Source of the DNA: Tenrec ecaudatus | Lineage: Eukaryota > Chordata > Mammalia > Afrosoricida > Tenrecidae | Assembly: GCF_050624435.1 (NCBI RefSeq) | Contig: NC_134534.1 | Location: 68,843,501 to 68,907,500, forward strand | DNA: 64,000 nucleotides | Reading direction: 5' to 3' | In this document: positions 20,301 to 31,596 of the stretch, piece after piece | Position numbering within the stretch: position 1 is the first letter of the stretch | How the letters are laid out: the number at the start of each line of letters is the position of its first letter | Notes under the pieces: generated by a model | What the model saw: the letters and a program-made list of their open reading frames with translations, nothing else | Databases searched by the model: none | Told to the model about the DNA's origin: nothing | Translations under genes and position numbers: made by a program

Positions 20301-21779
20301 AGAGGACAGCAGGATCACCCCACTTTCCGCTCGGTGCATCTTTGCGTGTTTCTGCCCCATGCTTGCCCTTGTGTGGGAATTGCATTCTGATATGATTGTC
20401 CTTTCTGTGTTGTTTGGGTTTTTTGGTAATTGTATGTTCTGTGTTCAGACAGCTCCATGCGCTGTGGTGGTTAGCTTCGGCTGCCCTTGGCAATGAGTAC
20501 TGGGGTGTCCCAGAGCACAGAGATGTGGAAGCTCAATGTTTCTAAGCCCTTGTTATGAAAATGTATTAACCTTGTTGTTTATGAAAATGGCATTTTAGTC
20601 GCATCATTTAGAACTATCCTGTAGCTTCTTGATTTTGCCCCCAATATTATCTAACACCAAGAAGTCTACTTTCACTCTTTTTTTTTTTTTCTCCTTGTCT
20701 TCTTCTGGACCACTGATCTAAACAGAGTGTCAACACGGGTAATGCCCAAGGTGGCTTATTAGTAAGACACCAACCTAATTTAGTATTCCAACATCTGAAA
20801 GCATAAATCTAATGAAGGATGATTTTTACCCAAGTGAGCGTCAGGGAGGTAATTACCACTGTGATATTGGGGTGAAGTGTGGCATTGTTTCCTCAAGGCA
20901 TAACTTCTCTGTACTCACAGAAACAATCCAAGCTCTTTTTCCTTCTTTTTGCAAAAAATATTTGAACAACTTTTTAAGAGAGAAAAAGGATCCTTCTCCA
21001 TAAATTGCAAGCTATTTACATATATGGTCTCCATTTGATTGTTTTTCCTTCCAAACGAGCCTAATACTTAAATTCTCTATAACTCAAAGAAAAACCAAAC
21101 GTCTCTGAGAGCCAACTAAGCATATGAGGGCAGAGCATTAATTTTCCTTAATAATCTTTTTACTTAGGGTTAGGGGGGGAAAAAAGAATACTCTTTTTAG
21201 TTCAGACTTCAAGTAGGGTAGTTTTTCATTCTCTGAAATCCTGAGGACATTTGCAAAATCTCTTGGCAATCCTCTTCCTGTTCCTGCCTCATCCTCTTTT
21301 TGTTACTGATCCTAACAATGGGGGTTCTCCCTGGATTGGAGCAGGAACACTTTTGAGCACTTCAAAAGAACAGCCAAAAAATAAATAAATAACAGGCAGC
21401 TTGCTCTCATGTAAATGAAAGACCATGCTTCAGCGTGAGTTTGTTCGCTTCATTTACTTTCCTGAGAGAAGAGAGAGCACAGTGAAATCAAATGCTGTTT
21501 GCCTGCTTTTTACTTTTAACATAATTTGAAAAATAGTCTTCTCACTGTGTTTTCCCCATTAATTTACCAATGCTAGATACTAAGTAGTGCTATGTTATTC
21601 CCATTTACAATGGATCTGAAGCCCCATGCCTAGAACCACCTCAAAACACGGGGCAGTGACATGTTGGCACCTAAGTGGCCTTTCATGCCACAAGCCACAG
21701 GACCTTTGTGTGATAAATATATATAACTTTGGGCTCTATCAGATGTGATTGTCATTTTGGAACATGGCTACAACGGTAG
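20301..21779. other. Low-repeat intergenic DNA
   Basis: No gene. The minus-strand frame at 20083-20493 (136 codons) runs into the SINE and has no domain. Repeat-free sequence at 20520-21060 contains aggtaattaccactgtg and gcttattagtaag and could be conserved noncoding DNA. Confidence 0.35.
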
Positions 21780-21960
21780 TTGTTTGTTATTAGGCATCTT
21801 TGAATGGATCTCAACTCCTAGAGACCGTATGTACAACAGGACACAACCCTTCCCGGTCCTGCGTCATCTCCACAATAATTCCTGTCTTGGAGCCTTTTGT
21901 CACAACTACTGTATCAATCCACCTCATAGAAGGTCCACTTCTTTTTCACTGATCCGCTAC
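21780..21960 (-). mobile_element. RTE LINE 3' end, antisense
   Basis: tattaggcatctttgaatgg, ccgtatgtacaacaggacacaacccttcccggtcctgcg and ctgtatcaatccacctcatagaagg are the antisense of the RTE 3' terminus and C-terminal coding end. Confidence 0.75.
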
Positions 21961-22011
21961 CAAGCAAGACGTCCTTCTCTAAGGACTAGTCCTCTCTGAC
22001 AGCATCGGTCT

Positions 22012-22110
22012 ATACTGCACCCTGGTTGACTCAGCTCTCACTTCTGACCCTTCTGTGAGGGGATGTCCTATTGTCTACAGATGGGTTTTGGATCTCTGCT
22101 TTGATCACCC
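22012..22110 (-). mobile_element. LINE 3' UTR fragment, antisense
   Basis: tgcaccctggttgactcag ... gaggggatgtcctattgtctacagatgggttttgg is the same block as 22705-22800 in the neighbouring insertion. An isolated fragment. Confidence 0.6.
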
Positions 22111-22167
22111 CCCCCTTATATGGGGGGAGTTGTTTGTTTCTTTTTCCCTCTGATTTCTATTTATTTA

Positions 22168-23688
22168 AAAAAAATTTTAATCATCTTATTAGGGGCTCAT
22201 ACAACTGTTATCACAATCCATACATACATCAATTGTGTAAAGCACATTTGTATATTCATTGCCTTCATCATTCTCAAAACATTTGCTCTCCACTTAAGCC
22301 CCTGGCTTTTTTCCCCTCCCTCCCCATCCCCTTTCCCTCCTGAACCCTTGATAATTTATAAATTATTATTTTGTCAAATCTCTCCCTGCCCTTTGTCTCC
22401 TTCCACCCACTTTTCTGTTGTCCGACCCCCAGGGAGGAGGTCACATGTAGATCCTTGTAATCGGTTCCTCCTTTGCAACCTACCCTCCCTGTACGTTCCC
22501 TGTATTGCCACTCTTACCACTAGTCCTGAAGGGATCATCTACCCTGGATTTCCTGTGTTTCTGGTTCCTATCAGTACCAGAGCACATCCTCTGGTCTAGC
22601 CAGACTTGCAAGGTAGAATTGGGATCATGACAGTCAGGGTGGGGTGGGGGAGACACATTTAGGAGCTAGAGGAAAGTTGTAATTTTCATAGTTGCTATAT
22701 TGCATCCTGTCTGGCTCGTCTCCTCCCCGAGACTCCTCTTCAAGGGGATCTCCAGTGGCCTATAAATGGGCTTTGGGTCTCCACTCTGCACTCGCCCCCT
22801 CATTCACTATGGTAAGATTTTTTTTGTTCTGATGATGCCTGATCCCTGATCCCTTCAAAACCTCTTGATTGCACAGGAAGTGGTGTTAACAAACCCAGGG
22901 GCAAGGGAACAACAAGTGATCCAAATTGGTGTTGAGGAGGGTGTGGGGAGCCTGGTAGGATATGACCAAGGGTAATGTAACAAAGAGGAATTGCTGAAAC
23001 CCGGTGGGGACTGAGCATGATAGTGGGACAGGAGGAAAGTCAAGGGAAATAGAGGAAAGATCTGGGAGGGCTTTTATAGATGTCTAGATAAAGACACATA
23101 AATATATGCAAATATATTTATATATGAGGATGGGGAAATAGATCTATGTGCATATATTTATAGGTTTAGTATTGTAGCAGAAGGACATTTGGCCTCCACT
23201 CAAACACTCCCTCAATGCAAGAATACTTTCTTCTATTAAATTGGCATTCTATGATGCTCACCTTCCCAACACAACTGCTGAAGACAAAGCAGGTGAATAA
23301 GCAATTGTGGTGAAGAAAGCTGATGGTGCCTGGCTATCAAAAGATATAGCATCTGGGATATTAATGGCCTGATATTAAAGGTAAACAAGCTGCCATCTAG
23401 CTCAGAAGCAGCAAAGCCCACATGGAAGAAGCACACAAGCCTATGTGATCATGAGGTGCCAAAGGGATCAGTTATCAGGCATCAAAGAACAAAACAATTA
23501 TGTCATTGTGTGTTCATCTCAATGATACGATCGCTGAAGACCAACGGGTGCATAAGCAAATGTGGTGAAGAAAGTTGATGGTGCCCGGCTATCAAAAGGT
23601 ATAGTGCCTGGGGTCTTAAAAGCTTGAAGGTAAACAAGTAGCCATATAGCTCAGAAGCAACAAAGGCCACATGGAAGGGGGTTTTTGG
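22168..23688 (-). mobile_element. LINE 3' UTR, 5'-inverted insertion
   Basis: From 22168 to about 22861 the 3' UTR is antisense, starting at its terminus (ttattaggggctcatacaac) and including the blocks gtcccccag-like gaggaggtcacatgtagatccttgtaatcgg and gggatctccagtggccta. From about 22862 to 23688 a more 5' piece of the same UTR runs in the sense direction. That piece holds two tandem units beginning gtggtgaagaaag(c/t)tgatggtgcc and ends within one repeat unit of where the antisense part stopped. This arrangement is the signature of twin priming. Noncoding throughout. Confidence 0.75.
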
Positions 23689-23704
23689 TTTGTTTTGGGT
23701 CCTC

Positions 23705-24261
23705 TTGTACCTGTTACCTGATTCCATTGACACATCATGATCACACAGGTTGGTGTACTTCTTCCATGTGGGCTTGTTGCTTCTCTGCCAGATGGCTACC
23801 TATTTAGCTCCAAGCCTTTAAGACCCCAGATGCAATATCTTTTGATGGCTGGACACCATCTGCTTTCTTCACCAGATTTGCATATGTACACATTTTGTCT
23901 TCAGCAATCTTGTTGGTAGGGTATCACAAAATGCCAGGTTGTTAGAACAGTGTTCTTGTGTTGAGGGAGGGTTTGAACAGTGGCCCAAATCTGTTCACTT
24001 CCTCAGTGTATTGCAATATCAATATATGTACATAGGCCAATACCTCTATTTTTATGAATTGATAGATTTTTAAAAGTGAACACCTATGTTTATACCTCTA
24101 TCCATAGCTTTGCTTCCAAAACCACTGGGATCACTACATCTTCCTCATTTTAGTTCCCTAGTTGTTCTCCTGTCTGTGGCATTGTTTGCTCCCCACTCTT
24201 CCCACCCCCTTTCTGTTCCTCCAAGTCCCTCCAGAACCATTGGTCTGTTGTTTTCTCCTAG
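23705..24261 (-). mobile_element. LINE 3' UTR, diverged, antisense
   Basis: gatcacacaggttggtgtacttcttccatgtggg, then ccaagcctttaagaccccagatgc and ttgagggagggtttgaacag follow the antisense UTR order in a more diverged subfamily. It is cut on the right by the RTE insertion. Confidence 0.65.
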
Positions 24262-25592
24262 TCTTTGATCTCTTGACTGCTGCTTCCATGAGCATTGATG
24301 GTCAGTCCAAGTAAGGCAAAATCCTTGACACCTTCAACCTTTTCTTTCGTTATCATTGATGTTACCTATTGTTCCAATTGTGAGATTTTTGGTCTTCCTT
24401 ACATTGAGTTGTAATCCATACTGAAGACTGCAATCCTTGATCATCAGGAAGAGCTTCAAGTCTTCCTTACTTTCAACAAGCAAGGTTGTGTTATCTCCAT
24501 ACTCCAGGTTGTTAATAAGCCTTCCTCCAAACTTTATGCCACAATCTTCTTCATATAATCCAGCCTCTCTAATTATTTGCTTGACATAATAGATTGAACA
24601 AGCATGGTGAGAAGGTACGTCCCTGATGCACACCTTTCTGGAATTTAAACATGCAGTATTCCCTTGGTTTGCTTGCACAACTACATCTTAATCTATGTAC
24701 AAGTTTTGAATGAGCATGATAAAGTGTTTTGGAGTTCCCATTCTTCTCAGTGTTATCCACAGTTTATTATATCCACACAGTGGAATGCCTTTGCATAATC
24801 AATGAAACACAAGTAAGCCTCTTTCTGGTAGTCTCTGTTTTGAGCCAAGATCCATCAGCAGCAGCATTGATATCCCTTATTCCACTTCCTCTTCTGAATC
24901 TGGCCTGAACTTCGACAGTTCCCTGTCAGTGTGCTACTGAGTCGTTGAATGGTCTTAAGTAGAATTTCACTTGTGTGCAATATCAATGATATCGTTCTCT
25001 AGTTTTGAGCATTCTGTTGGGTCACCTCTCTTTGCATGCCAGTATTCATTGCAAAGACATGTTGCATTAGGTCAATCTGCTGCACATTACCTCTTTATAG
25101 TTTTGGAAAGTAAGGATGTTACTCTGAGGACTAAAGTCTGTCTGATGAAAGCTCTGGTTACTTTTGATTGACTCGTGTGCATAAAAAAATGGACATCAAA
25201 TAAAGAAGACTGCAGAAAAGAATTTGTGAGTTTGAAACAGTATTGTTAGTAAAGAATGGAAAGTACCACAGACTTCTAAAAGAACAAATAAATCTATCTT
25301 GGAAGCAGTACGGCCAGAGTGCTCCTTAGAGGCAAAGATGGAGGGACCTCTTTTTACACTCTTTGGACATGTGGTCAAGAGCGACCGGGCCGTGGAGAAG
25401 AACAACGTGCTTGGTAAAGTAGCAGGGCAGGTAAAAGGAACAAGACCCTCAAAGAGACGGGCTGGCGCAGCGACTGCCACAGTGGCTCAGACAGAGGAAC
25501 AACTGTGAGGCTGCTGCCCGGCAGGGCGTGTTCGTTCTGTTGTGCACAGGGTTGCTGTGGGTCAGAACCAACTGATGGCACCGACCAACAAC
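24262..25592 (+). mobile_element. RTE LINE with inverted 5' part
   Basis: The left part (24262 to about 25090) is antisense. Its minus-strand translation has YYVKQIIREAGLYEEDCGIKF, GGRLINNLEYGDNTTLLVESKEDLK (catalytic box degraded to YGDN) and the upstream RT segments. The right part (about 25100-25592) is sense and runs from gaaagtaaggatgttactctgagg through the C-terminal coding end. It finishes in ttgctgtgggtcagaaccaactgatggcaccgaccaacaac. The left part begins only about 50 bases 5' of where the right part begins in element order, as expected from twin priming. It interrupts the LINE UTR and lies beside the MLT1 LTR. Confidence 0.82.
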
Positions 25593-25594
25593 CC

Positions 25595-25970
25595 CAGTAC
25601 CTGTGAATGTGTTCTTCTTTGCAAATGGGGTCTTCGAAGATGCGACTTGGGGGGTTAACCCAGGGAATGCGGATGTAGAATGGATCTCAATCCTCTGCGT
25701 AGTGTCCTTATCAAAGGAGTGAAGAGAGACAGAAAGACAAACAGAGGAAGAATGACCATGTGACTGCAGAGCCAAGGATGCCTAGGACTGCCAATAGCCA
25801 CCGAGAGGCATGGCACCGTTTTCCTTCAGAGGCCTCATGATGAAGCAATGTGACTGACAGACCCGGATTTGGACTCCTGGCCTTCAGAACTGTGAGGCAA
25901 ATTAATTTTCTTATAAGCCACTCAATGTCTAGTGTTATGTGTTGGCAGCTGTAGGAAATGAGTCTCAGTA
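25595..25970 (+). mobile_element. MLT1-like LTR (MaLR/ERVL), partial
   Basis: cagtacctgtgaatgtg, caaatggggtcttcgaagatgc, gtgtccttatcaaaggagtgaagagagacag, gatttggactcctggccttcagaactgtgag and cttataagccactcaatg follow the MLT1 consensus order. The left end is missing beside the RTE insertion. An ancient LTR; no coding sequence. Confidence 0.75.
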
Positions 25971-26328
25971 TACAAGGTGTCAGTCAGTCAGTAAGGGCTG
26001 CAGTCTCATCTCAGGGCTTCATTAGGGGAAAACTGTCTTTCAGGCTAGCATGGTGGTGACCAGCATTAGTTGCTTGCAGGCTGACAGACTAAGGGCATCA
26101 TTTCTTGCTAGCTCTTGTCCAGAGCTGCCCTGCCTTCCTGGCCACATGGCTCTAGCCATAGGGCCCCTTGGATGAAGGCAGCTTGCTATTTCAAAGCCAG
26201 AACAGGAAAGTCTCCTAACAAGATGAGCATTGCAATCTTTAAATTAATGACTTTATTATATTTTTTGTTTGACACTGGCTTGTGTATCCCAAAAGAATTT
26301 AAGTCAGTTTCAAGGTTACATTGCCTTC
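25971..26328. other. Unassigned intergenic DNA
   Basis: No gene or repeat recognised; the short plus-strand frames here lack any domain. Confidence 0.5.
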
Positions 26329-27043
26329 TGTGTTAGTCTGGGTAGACCAGAGAAACAAATTCATGACACTCATATGTGTATAAGACAGAGCTTTAGGGGA
26401 GTGGGGAGGGAGGGAGAAAATGAGCAGCTGACATTAAGGGCTCAAGTGGAAGGCAAATGTTTTGAGAATGATGATGGCAACAAATGTATAAATGTTCTTG
26501 ACACAATGGATGGATGTAAGGATAGTGATAAGAATTGTATGAGCCCCCAGTAAAATGATTTAAAAAAAAAAAAAGAAAGAGCTTTAGGAAAAAAAGAAAG
26601 AACTTTATATAAAAGAACAATTGTATATTAAGAAAACATCCCAACCCAGTCCAGTTCATGTCCGTAAGTCCAATATGAGCCCATATGTCCAACCATCAGT
26701 CTATGAATTCCTCCTCAGATTCACACAACACATGCAATGACACCGAATACAGGAAGGTTGCAGGCCAGTGGGTGGAAAGTCTTATGCATCCAGTGATGGT
26801 GGAAGCATCTCAGCGCTGGTTTGGGTCTCCACATGACTCCTCCAGCTTCATCAGCTTGTAGCTCTATGTGTCTTGTCAACAGGAATGTCTCACAGGGAGA
26901 GTGTGTGTCCCTCCTCCAGCAAGCTTTTTATATCCATAGTGCCTCCAAATGAGTGCATCAAGCTGTGACCTGGCTGACAGACTAAACTCCACCCCTTCAC
27001 TCTTACTAGTCTCTAATTGACAACAGATTATGTAACTACCACA
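26329..27043 (-). mobile_element. LTR-like repeat, TG...CA, with nested LINE
   Basis: Ends are TGTGTTAGTCTGGG and ...GTAACTACCACA, flanked by CCTTC and CCTCC (5 bp, one mismatch). With the nested insertion removed it is about 525 bp, like the copies at 49647, 58421 and 63218. TG...CA ends with 5-bp duplications point to a solo LTR. Strand is inferred from the mammalian LTR it resembles. No coding capacity. Confidence 0.6.
26398..26572 (+). mobile_element. LINE 3' end inserted in LTR-like repeat
   Basis: It starts in the purine-rich tract (gagtggggagggagggag), passes aagggctcaagtggaaggc and ends in gagcccccagtaaaatg plus a 13-base A-rich tail. The flanks AAGACAGAGCTTTAGG (26382-26397) and AAGAAAGAGCTTTAGG (26573-26588) are a 16-bp target duplication with one mismatch. 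Confidence 0.85.
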
Positions 27044-27449
27044 CCTCCTTTTATAACCACGCAGATCAGTGTGCAAGTCTGATGAGTTAAGGAATTGGGA
27101 GGGTTTTAAAGGCTATGAACCCCCTCCCCATCTCTCTCTCTAAAATTTCATTCATTTTTTAATCATTACTATTATTATTTTCCCTTTTATTTGTGGAATA
27201 TAACACATTCAACAGAAAACATTATATGTAGTTGCATATCCCATCTCACCAAACAGTGACAGTATTCCAGTAGCAGCACCATGCCCCGAGTAATGGGATT
27301 CTTACTTCTTCTCCTTCTTGTATTTTTCTTCTCCCACCCACCCTTCCTCCTTCTCCCACCCTGCCCTGTCCCTTTCCCCTCTCTCCTGGCCCTGGTCTTG
27401 TCGTAGTCTTCAAAATCTACTCCTTTGGTGCGAACAGTACTCCCCCCCA
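27044..27449. other. Unassigned AT/pyrimidine-rich DNA
   Basis: No gene. Part of this stretch may belong to the adjoining antisense L1. A CT-rich run occupies about 27300-27380. Confidence 0.4.
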
Positions 27450-28190
27450 TTTTTTATAGTAATGCTTATGAATACTTATGAGGCTTTCTTTAGGATGTCC
27501 TCCATTTTTGTCCATGGTTTGAGGTGTATGACAGATTTGTCATTTGTTTTTTAAGGATGCAAAGTATTCCATTGTGTGTATGTACCAGAATTTATCCGTT
27601 CCTCTACAGATAGCATTTTTTATTTTTCCATCTTTTTGCTATTATAGAAATTACTACAATAAATATGGGTATGTATGCGTATGTTTGTTTTGTTTTTTAT
27701 TTCTTTGGGGTACAGCAAGATTAAGAGGTATTTACATTTGCATTTGTTTAAGGAAGTGCCATACTGATTCCCTAGTGGTGTTTAATTCTCCAGTCCCATC
27801 AGTAATATTTGAGTGTTCCAGTCTCACCACAGCCTCCCCAGAATTTGTCTTTTTAAAAAATTTTTTGCTATTGTTAATGTAAAAAAAATTGTTAGCAGTG
27901 TGGATGTGAGGTGGTATCTCATTTTTTAATTCTTATTTCTCTTATGGCTAATGACTGCGAGCATTTCTTCATATGATTGTTGGCTGCCCAAATGTCACCT
28001 TTAGTAAATTGTCTTTCCGTGTGTGTGTTCATTTTTCAAAATGGGTTGTTTGTATTTTTTCTTACGAAGATGATGTCATTTTCTATAGATTTTTGAAATT
28101 GCCAAATATTTTCCCCCAGTCTCTGAGTTCTTTTTTTGCTTTTCTGATCAAGCCTTCTGATGTACAGGGCATTGTGATCTTATAGAAAAG
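27450..28190 (-). mobile_element. L1 3' UTR, antisense
   Basis: The plus-strand order is aaagtattccattgtgtgtatgtacc, ttgctattatagaaattactacaataaatatggg, ctcaccacagcctcccc, ggatgtgaggtggtatctcattttt and tttcaaaatgggttgtttg. This is the antisense of the L1M-type 3' UTR. Diverged, about 740 bases. Confidence 0.75.
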
Positions 28191-28584
28191 AATCATAGAA
28201 ATGACAGCCTCACCCACATATGCCATATCCTCTTGGTTAATAGCCTCACCCACATTTGCCATTTTTCTGGGTTAATATTAATAGGTTAATATTCTCCTAG
28301 GTCCTGCCATGTTGAAGGGGAATGTTTTCACAAGGGCATCAATATGAGGATGTGGGGATAATTGGAGCCCGTCCTACATAAAGCTTCTCTCTGGGGTCCA
28401 GTAATGAATCCCTCTTCCATTCTCCTATCACCTCCCTTGTTTTTCCTTAACTCCTTCCTCAGCTTTGTACCTAGTCCCTTTCTTACAAGCTCTTTAACTA
28501 TCCAATGGACTGTGCCGTCTCCTTTCTTACACCAAGTTTTCTTCTATGGGCATGGGTATGAATAAGTTGGTGATTAAACATAGA
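28191..28584. other. Unassigned, small direct repeat
   Basis: No gene. A short repeat, agcctcacccacat(a/t)tgccat, occurs at 28206 and 28242. Confidence 0.5.
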
Positions 28585-28780
28585 AATAGGCTGTGATGGT
28601 TAAGCTTCTTTGGGCTGCTAACCACAAGGTCAGCAGTTGGAAACCACCAGGCACTTCTCAGGAGAAAGACGAGGATCTCTTCTCCTGTACCGAGTTACAA
28701 TCTCAGAATTCCACAGACAGTTCCACCCTGTACTATAGGATCACTGTGAATTAGAAAACCCTCGCTCAAGTCACTTAAAG
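28585..28780 (+). mobile_element. AfroSINE, sense
   Basis: Head tgggctgctaaccacaaggtcagcagtt, body ctcttctcctgtaccgagttac, tail ggatcactgtgaattag. Moderately diverged. Confidence 0.75.
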
Positions 28781-29229
28781 CAAATTGGTAAAAGTCGATT
28801 TTTGGTTGTCGGATATCAACAGAATTTTACTTTGTTAAAATGACCAAGTATACTTAGTTTTTTTTAAAAAATTCTTATAGAATGTGTGGTATACATATTA
28901 TTTTTATAGAAAGTATATGTAGTTAAAATCTTAGTACCTTGCATTCACTAAAAATTTTATGGTCCAGTTCATCGTATGCTGATAAAATGACACATACTCT
29001 TGCACTCAACCCCTAGTATTATAGCCACATTTAAAAATAAGTTATATAATGGACAACTCACACACACTCATCCTCAGATATATGTATGCATATGAGGAAA
29101 CTTCAAAAAGTCATGGAAAAGAGAATTAAAAGATAGTGGAACTTTTCCTTAAGTGTTTACATACACGCACATACACATACACGCACATATACATGCACAG
29201 TATATGTGTGTGTGTGTTTATGAAGAGAG
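28781..29229. other. AT-rich DNA with ACAT microsatellite
   Basis: No gene. A degenerate (AC)n/(ACAT)n tract lies at about 29158-29215. The word acttcaaaaagtcatggaaaag at 29100 resembles mariner MITE ends, but the partner end is not convincing. Confidence 0.45.
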
Positions 29230-29412
29230 GAGGAGTGAGAGCACTCTGGTGGCCTAGTAGGCTAGCATAACACAAGCAGTTCAAACCCACAAGCCACTCG
29301 ATGAAGCTGCTTCTACATAGTTTTGCAGTCTTGGAACTCTTAAGAAGCCAGCCTACTGTGCCCGGTGGGCCACGATGAGTTAATGAACTCAGCGGCAGTG
29401 AATTGAAAAAAC
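29230..29412 (+). mobile_element. AfroSINE, diverged, sense
   Basis: Head gagagcactctggtggcctag, box agcagttcaaaccc and tail gccacgatgagttaatgaactcagcggcagtg are in order with many changes. Confidence 0.65.
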
Positions 29413-30439
29413 AATATATCTTATATGTGTGAGTAAGAGGGGACGGGGCGCCCTAGAGTCTCTGTGTGTAAAGGTCGCCCAAGCCTTAATCAGCCCAGGG
29501 ACCACAGGCGGCAGGATGGTGTGGGTTAGGTGTTCTCCGGCCACACTGTGCCCCTCGGTGGCCAGTTGGATCCATCAGGGTGAGCGCCAAGCAACCCTCC
29601 GTGCCTATGGCTCTCATCTGCCCGCAGGCACCTGGATGGGGGGTAGATTTGAACGACCCTGGTGCCATGGCTGGGCTTCCAGATGGCAGGGCAGAGGCAT
29701 ATGATTGTGCGGCCCACATCGCCTGCCTGAGTGGCCTCCCCCCACCCCCAACCAGGAGTGCAGATTGACATATCACCTGGGCTGGGCCCACTGCTCTGGT
29801 GAGCACTGTTTCTTGGGCATTAAAGGTGATTTCCTTTGCAGTGGAGAAATTGGTTTGCAGAGCAGAGACGGACTTCTGCAGGGAGAGGAGCTGCTTTGAA
29901 AATGCAAGAGTGGTCCGATGAGGGTCTGGTGCTGGGAACCGAACCTCCGCATCAGTAGGTACCAGGATGAAGACAGGCCTCTTTGGACAGAAAACCAAAA
30001 CAAGACTCTCAAACCATAAAGTTGAAGTCAGCAGCATATAAGAATATTGGCATAAAGCACTATGAGAGCAACGCATGGGGGTTTGTACTATATGCAAAAG
30101 CACACGACACATGAGTTATTTGCATGAACTACAAGAACTCACCTGGACATTTTATCCTTCAATTTGCTTTGGCAACAAATTGGAATGAAGACACTGAGGA
30201 GGGAGAAAAATAACTGACCAATGAGGACATCGGAATTTATTCCCCTTCTTCCCCCCAGAGTAAGAGTATGTAACTACTCTCCCTTATTGCGCCGGCGGAA
30301 AACTCATTTAACAAACAGTTTTTCAATTATGAGTGAATTAACAAATCCCTTGACAGCTTTATGAAGCTATTACATACCATGTTTAATGGCTTTAAAAATT
30401 TGCTCTCGTTGCTTCCTGGCTTATCGGTCTATAGATACT
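29413..30439. other. Unassigned, GC-rich patch with 208-codon frame
   Basis: A locally GC-rich stretch (about 29430-29770) includes several CpGs. It creates open frames on both strands, the longest minus-strand 29486-30112. The predicted product has no recognised domain, signal or repeat. Its C-terminal half is translated from GC-rich DNA, where stops are rare, so a chance frame is likely. Confidence 0.4.
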
Positions 30440-30600
30440 GTTTAGCTGGTAATGTCAAGATTGGCAGTTCAAGCCACCTACTGCCTCCAGGGAAGAGTGA
30501 TGAGACTTTCTAGACCCGTAATTATTTACAGTCTCCGAAACCCTGGACTGGGATGCTGTGAATTGGACGTGACTCAATGGCAGTGGGCTTGGATTTGGGG
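30440..30600 (+). mobile_element. AfroSINE, diverged, sense
   Basis: gattggcagttcaagccacc, the mid body gagactttctagacccgtaatt and the tail gaattggacgtgactcaatggcagtg; the head is eroded. Confidence 0.7.
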
Positions 30601-30632
30601 TGGAGCTCTTTGTTCTCATTTGCTTCCTGTTT

Positions 30633-30675
30633 CACACACACACACACACACACACACCACACACACACACACACA
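30633..30675. repeat. (CA)n microsatellite
   Basis: About 43 bases of CA/AC interrupted once by CC. Long enough to be length-polymorphic. Confidence 0.95.
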
Positions 30676-30799
30676 TTTCTCATTACCAGTATTATGAGAC
30701 AGTGAGGTTTACAACTGTACACAATAGTTCAGCCGCTGTTTGAGATAGCCTCCTCTCCCCCTCTTTGTAGAAAAACAGTGTCAGCACCACTCTTGTTCA

Positions 30800-31139
30800 G
30801 CCAACATATAGTGCTTGTGTTGTTGTGTTAAAACATTAGTCATTATGGGGTTTTTGTGCTTTATTTGCATAAAATATAATTTTACTTACTGTACTGTGTT
30901 TTAATATTGAATGTACTGTATTTATTGTTCAGATATTTCAGGGGTATTTCCACAGCCTAGAGATGTTAATTTTGTGCTGAAGTCCTGGACAATTGAATTT
31001 ATAACGAACTTGGGGGCCTCAGAACAAACGACTTGGTTTGTCGTTATTTCTTACAGGAGAAGTATGCTCAGTTCTTGATCTTTTCAGTGCCTGACCATGT
31101 ATTTGGAACGAATTGAGTTAGGTAATCAAGGTATCACTG
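30800..31139 (+). mobile_element. Tigger-like DNA transposon, non-autonomous
   Basis: It shares with the 6247-7617 element the blocks gtgttaaaac, gctttatttgcataaaatat, tgggggcctcagaac and gaacgaattgagtta. Its right end, gtaatcaaggtatcactg, is followed by TA. The transposase region is deleted and the left terminus is missing. Confidence 0.75.
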
Positions 31140-31214
31140 TATCAAACTATTTTATAAGGAGATTATTGTGTCCTTTGTGACTAATACTTCACCCAGATGA
31201 ATGTTTTCAAGGCT

Positions 31215-31290
31215 CATTCATGCTGTACTCTGCCCTTTAAGGCCAGTACGAGTAAGAATTGACTCGATGACAGTGAATTTGGTTTCATTA
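31215..31290 (+). mobile_element. AfroSINE tail fragment
   Basis: Only the last part is present: gagtaagaattgactcgatgacagtgaatttggttt. Confidence 0.7.
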
Positions 31291-31596
31291 TAACAACCAA
31301 AGCAATTTCAGCTGCTTGGGAACATTTGGGAAGTTGATCTCAGCTGTATAATTTCCACCTTTGACTTTAAGTGAACATGATAATAATGGTACCTGTAATG
31401 GCACAAGAAGTCTGAAGCAGTGCTACACGGTGGCTGTTTTGTTTTTTCCCCCCTAATGGAGCGTTATTATTAGGTACTTGGCCAACAATATTAACTTTAG
31501 AGTTTAGATATTCATAGTTATGATCTCACTTGTTGCTATGTACTTAATTTTTAGCTGACATGTTAACAGACAGCACAGGATCCTATTCATCTATAG
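31291..31596. other. Unassigned intergenic DNA
   Basis: Nothing recognisable. Confidence 0.5.

Noticed and set aside
20083-20493. Minus-strand basic frame of 136 codons as a ribosomal-protein copy
   Set aside because: The lysine/histidine-rich stretch matched no ribosomal protein that I could align in order, and the end runs through a SINE.
22120-22599. Plus-strand frame of 159 codons
   Set aside because: It is contained in the antisense LINE UTR and has no protein similarity.
29095-29160. Mariner-type MITE suggested by acttcaaaaagtcatggaaaag
   Set aside because: Only one end is visible and no inverted partner or TA duplication was found nearby.
29486-30112. Minus-strand frame of 208 codons as a possible new gene
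   Set aside because: No domain, no splice or promoter signal that I can support, and the open frame coincides with GC-rich DNA that is also open on the other strand.
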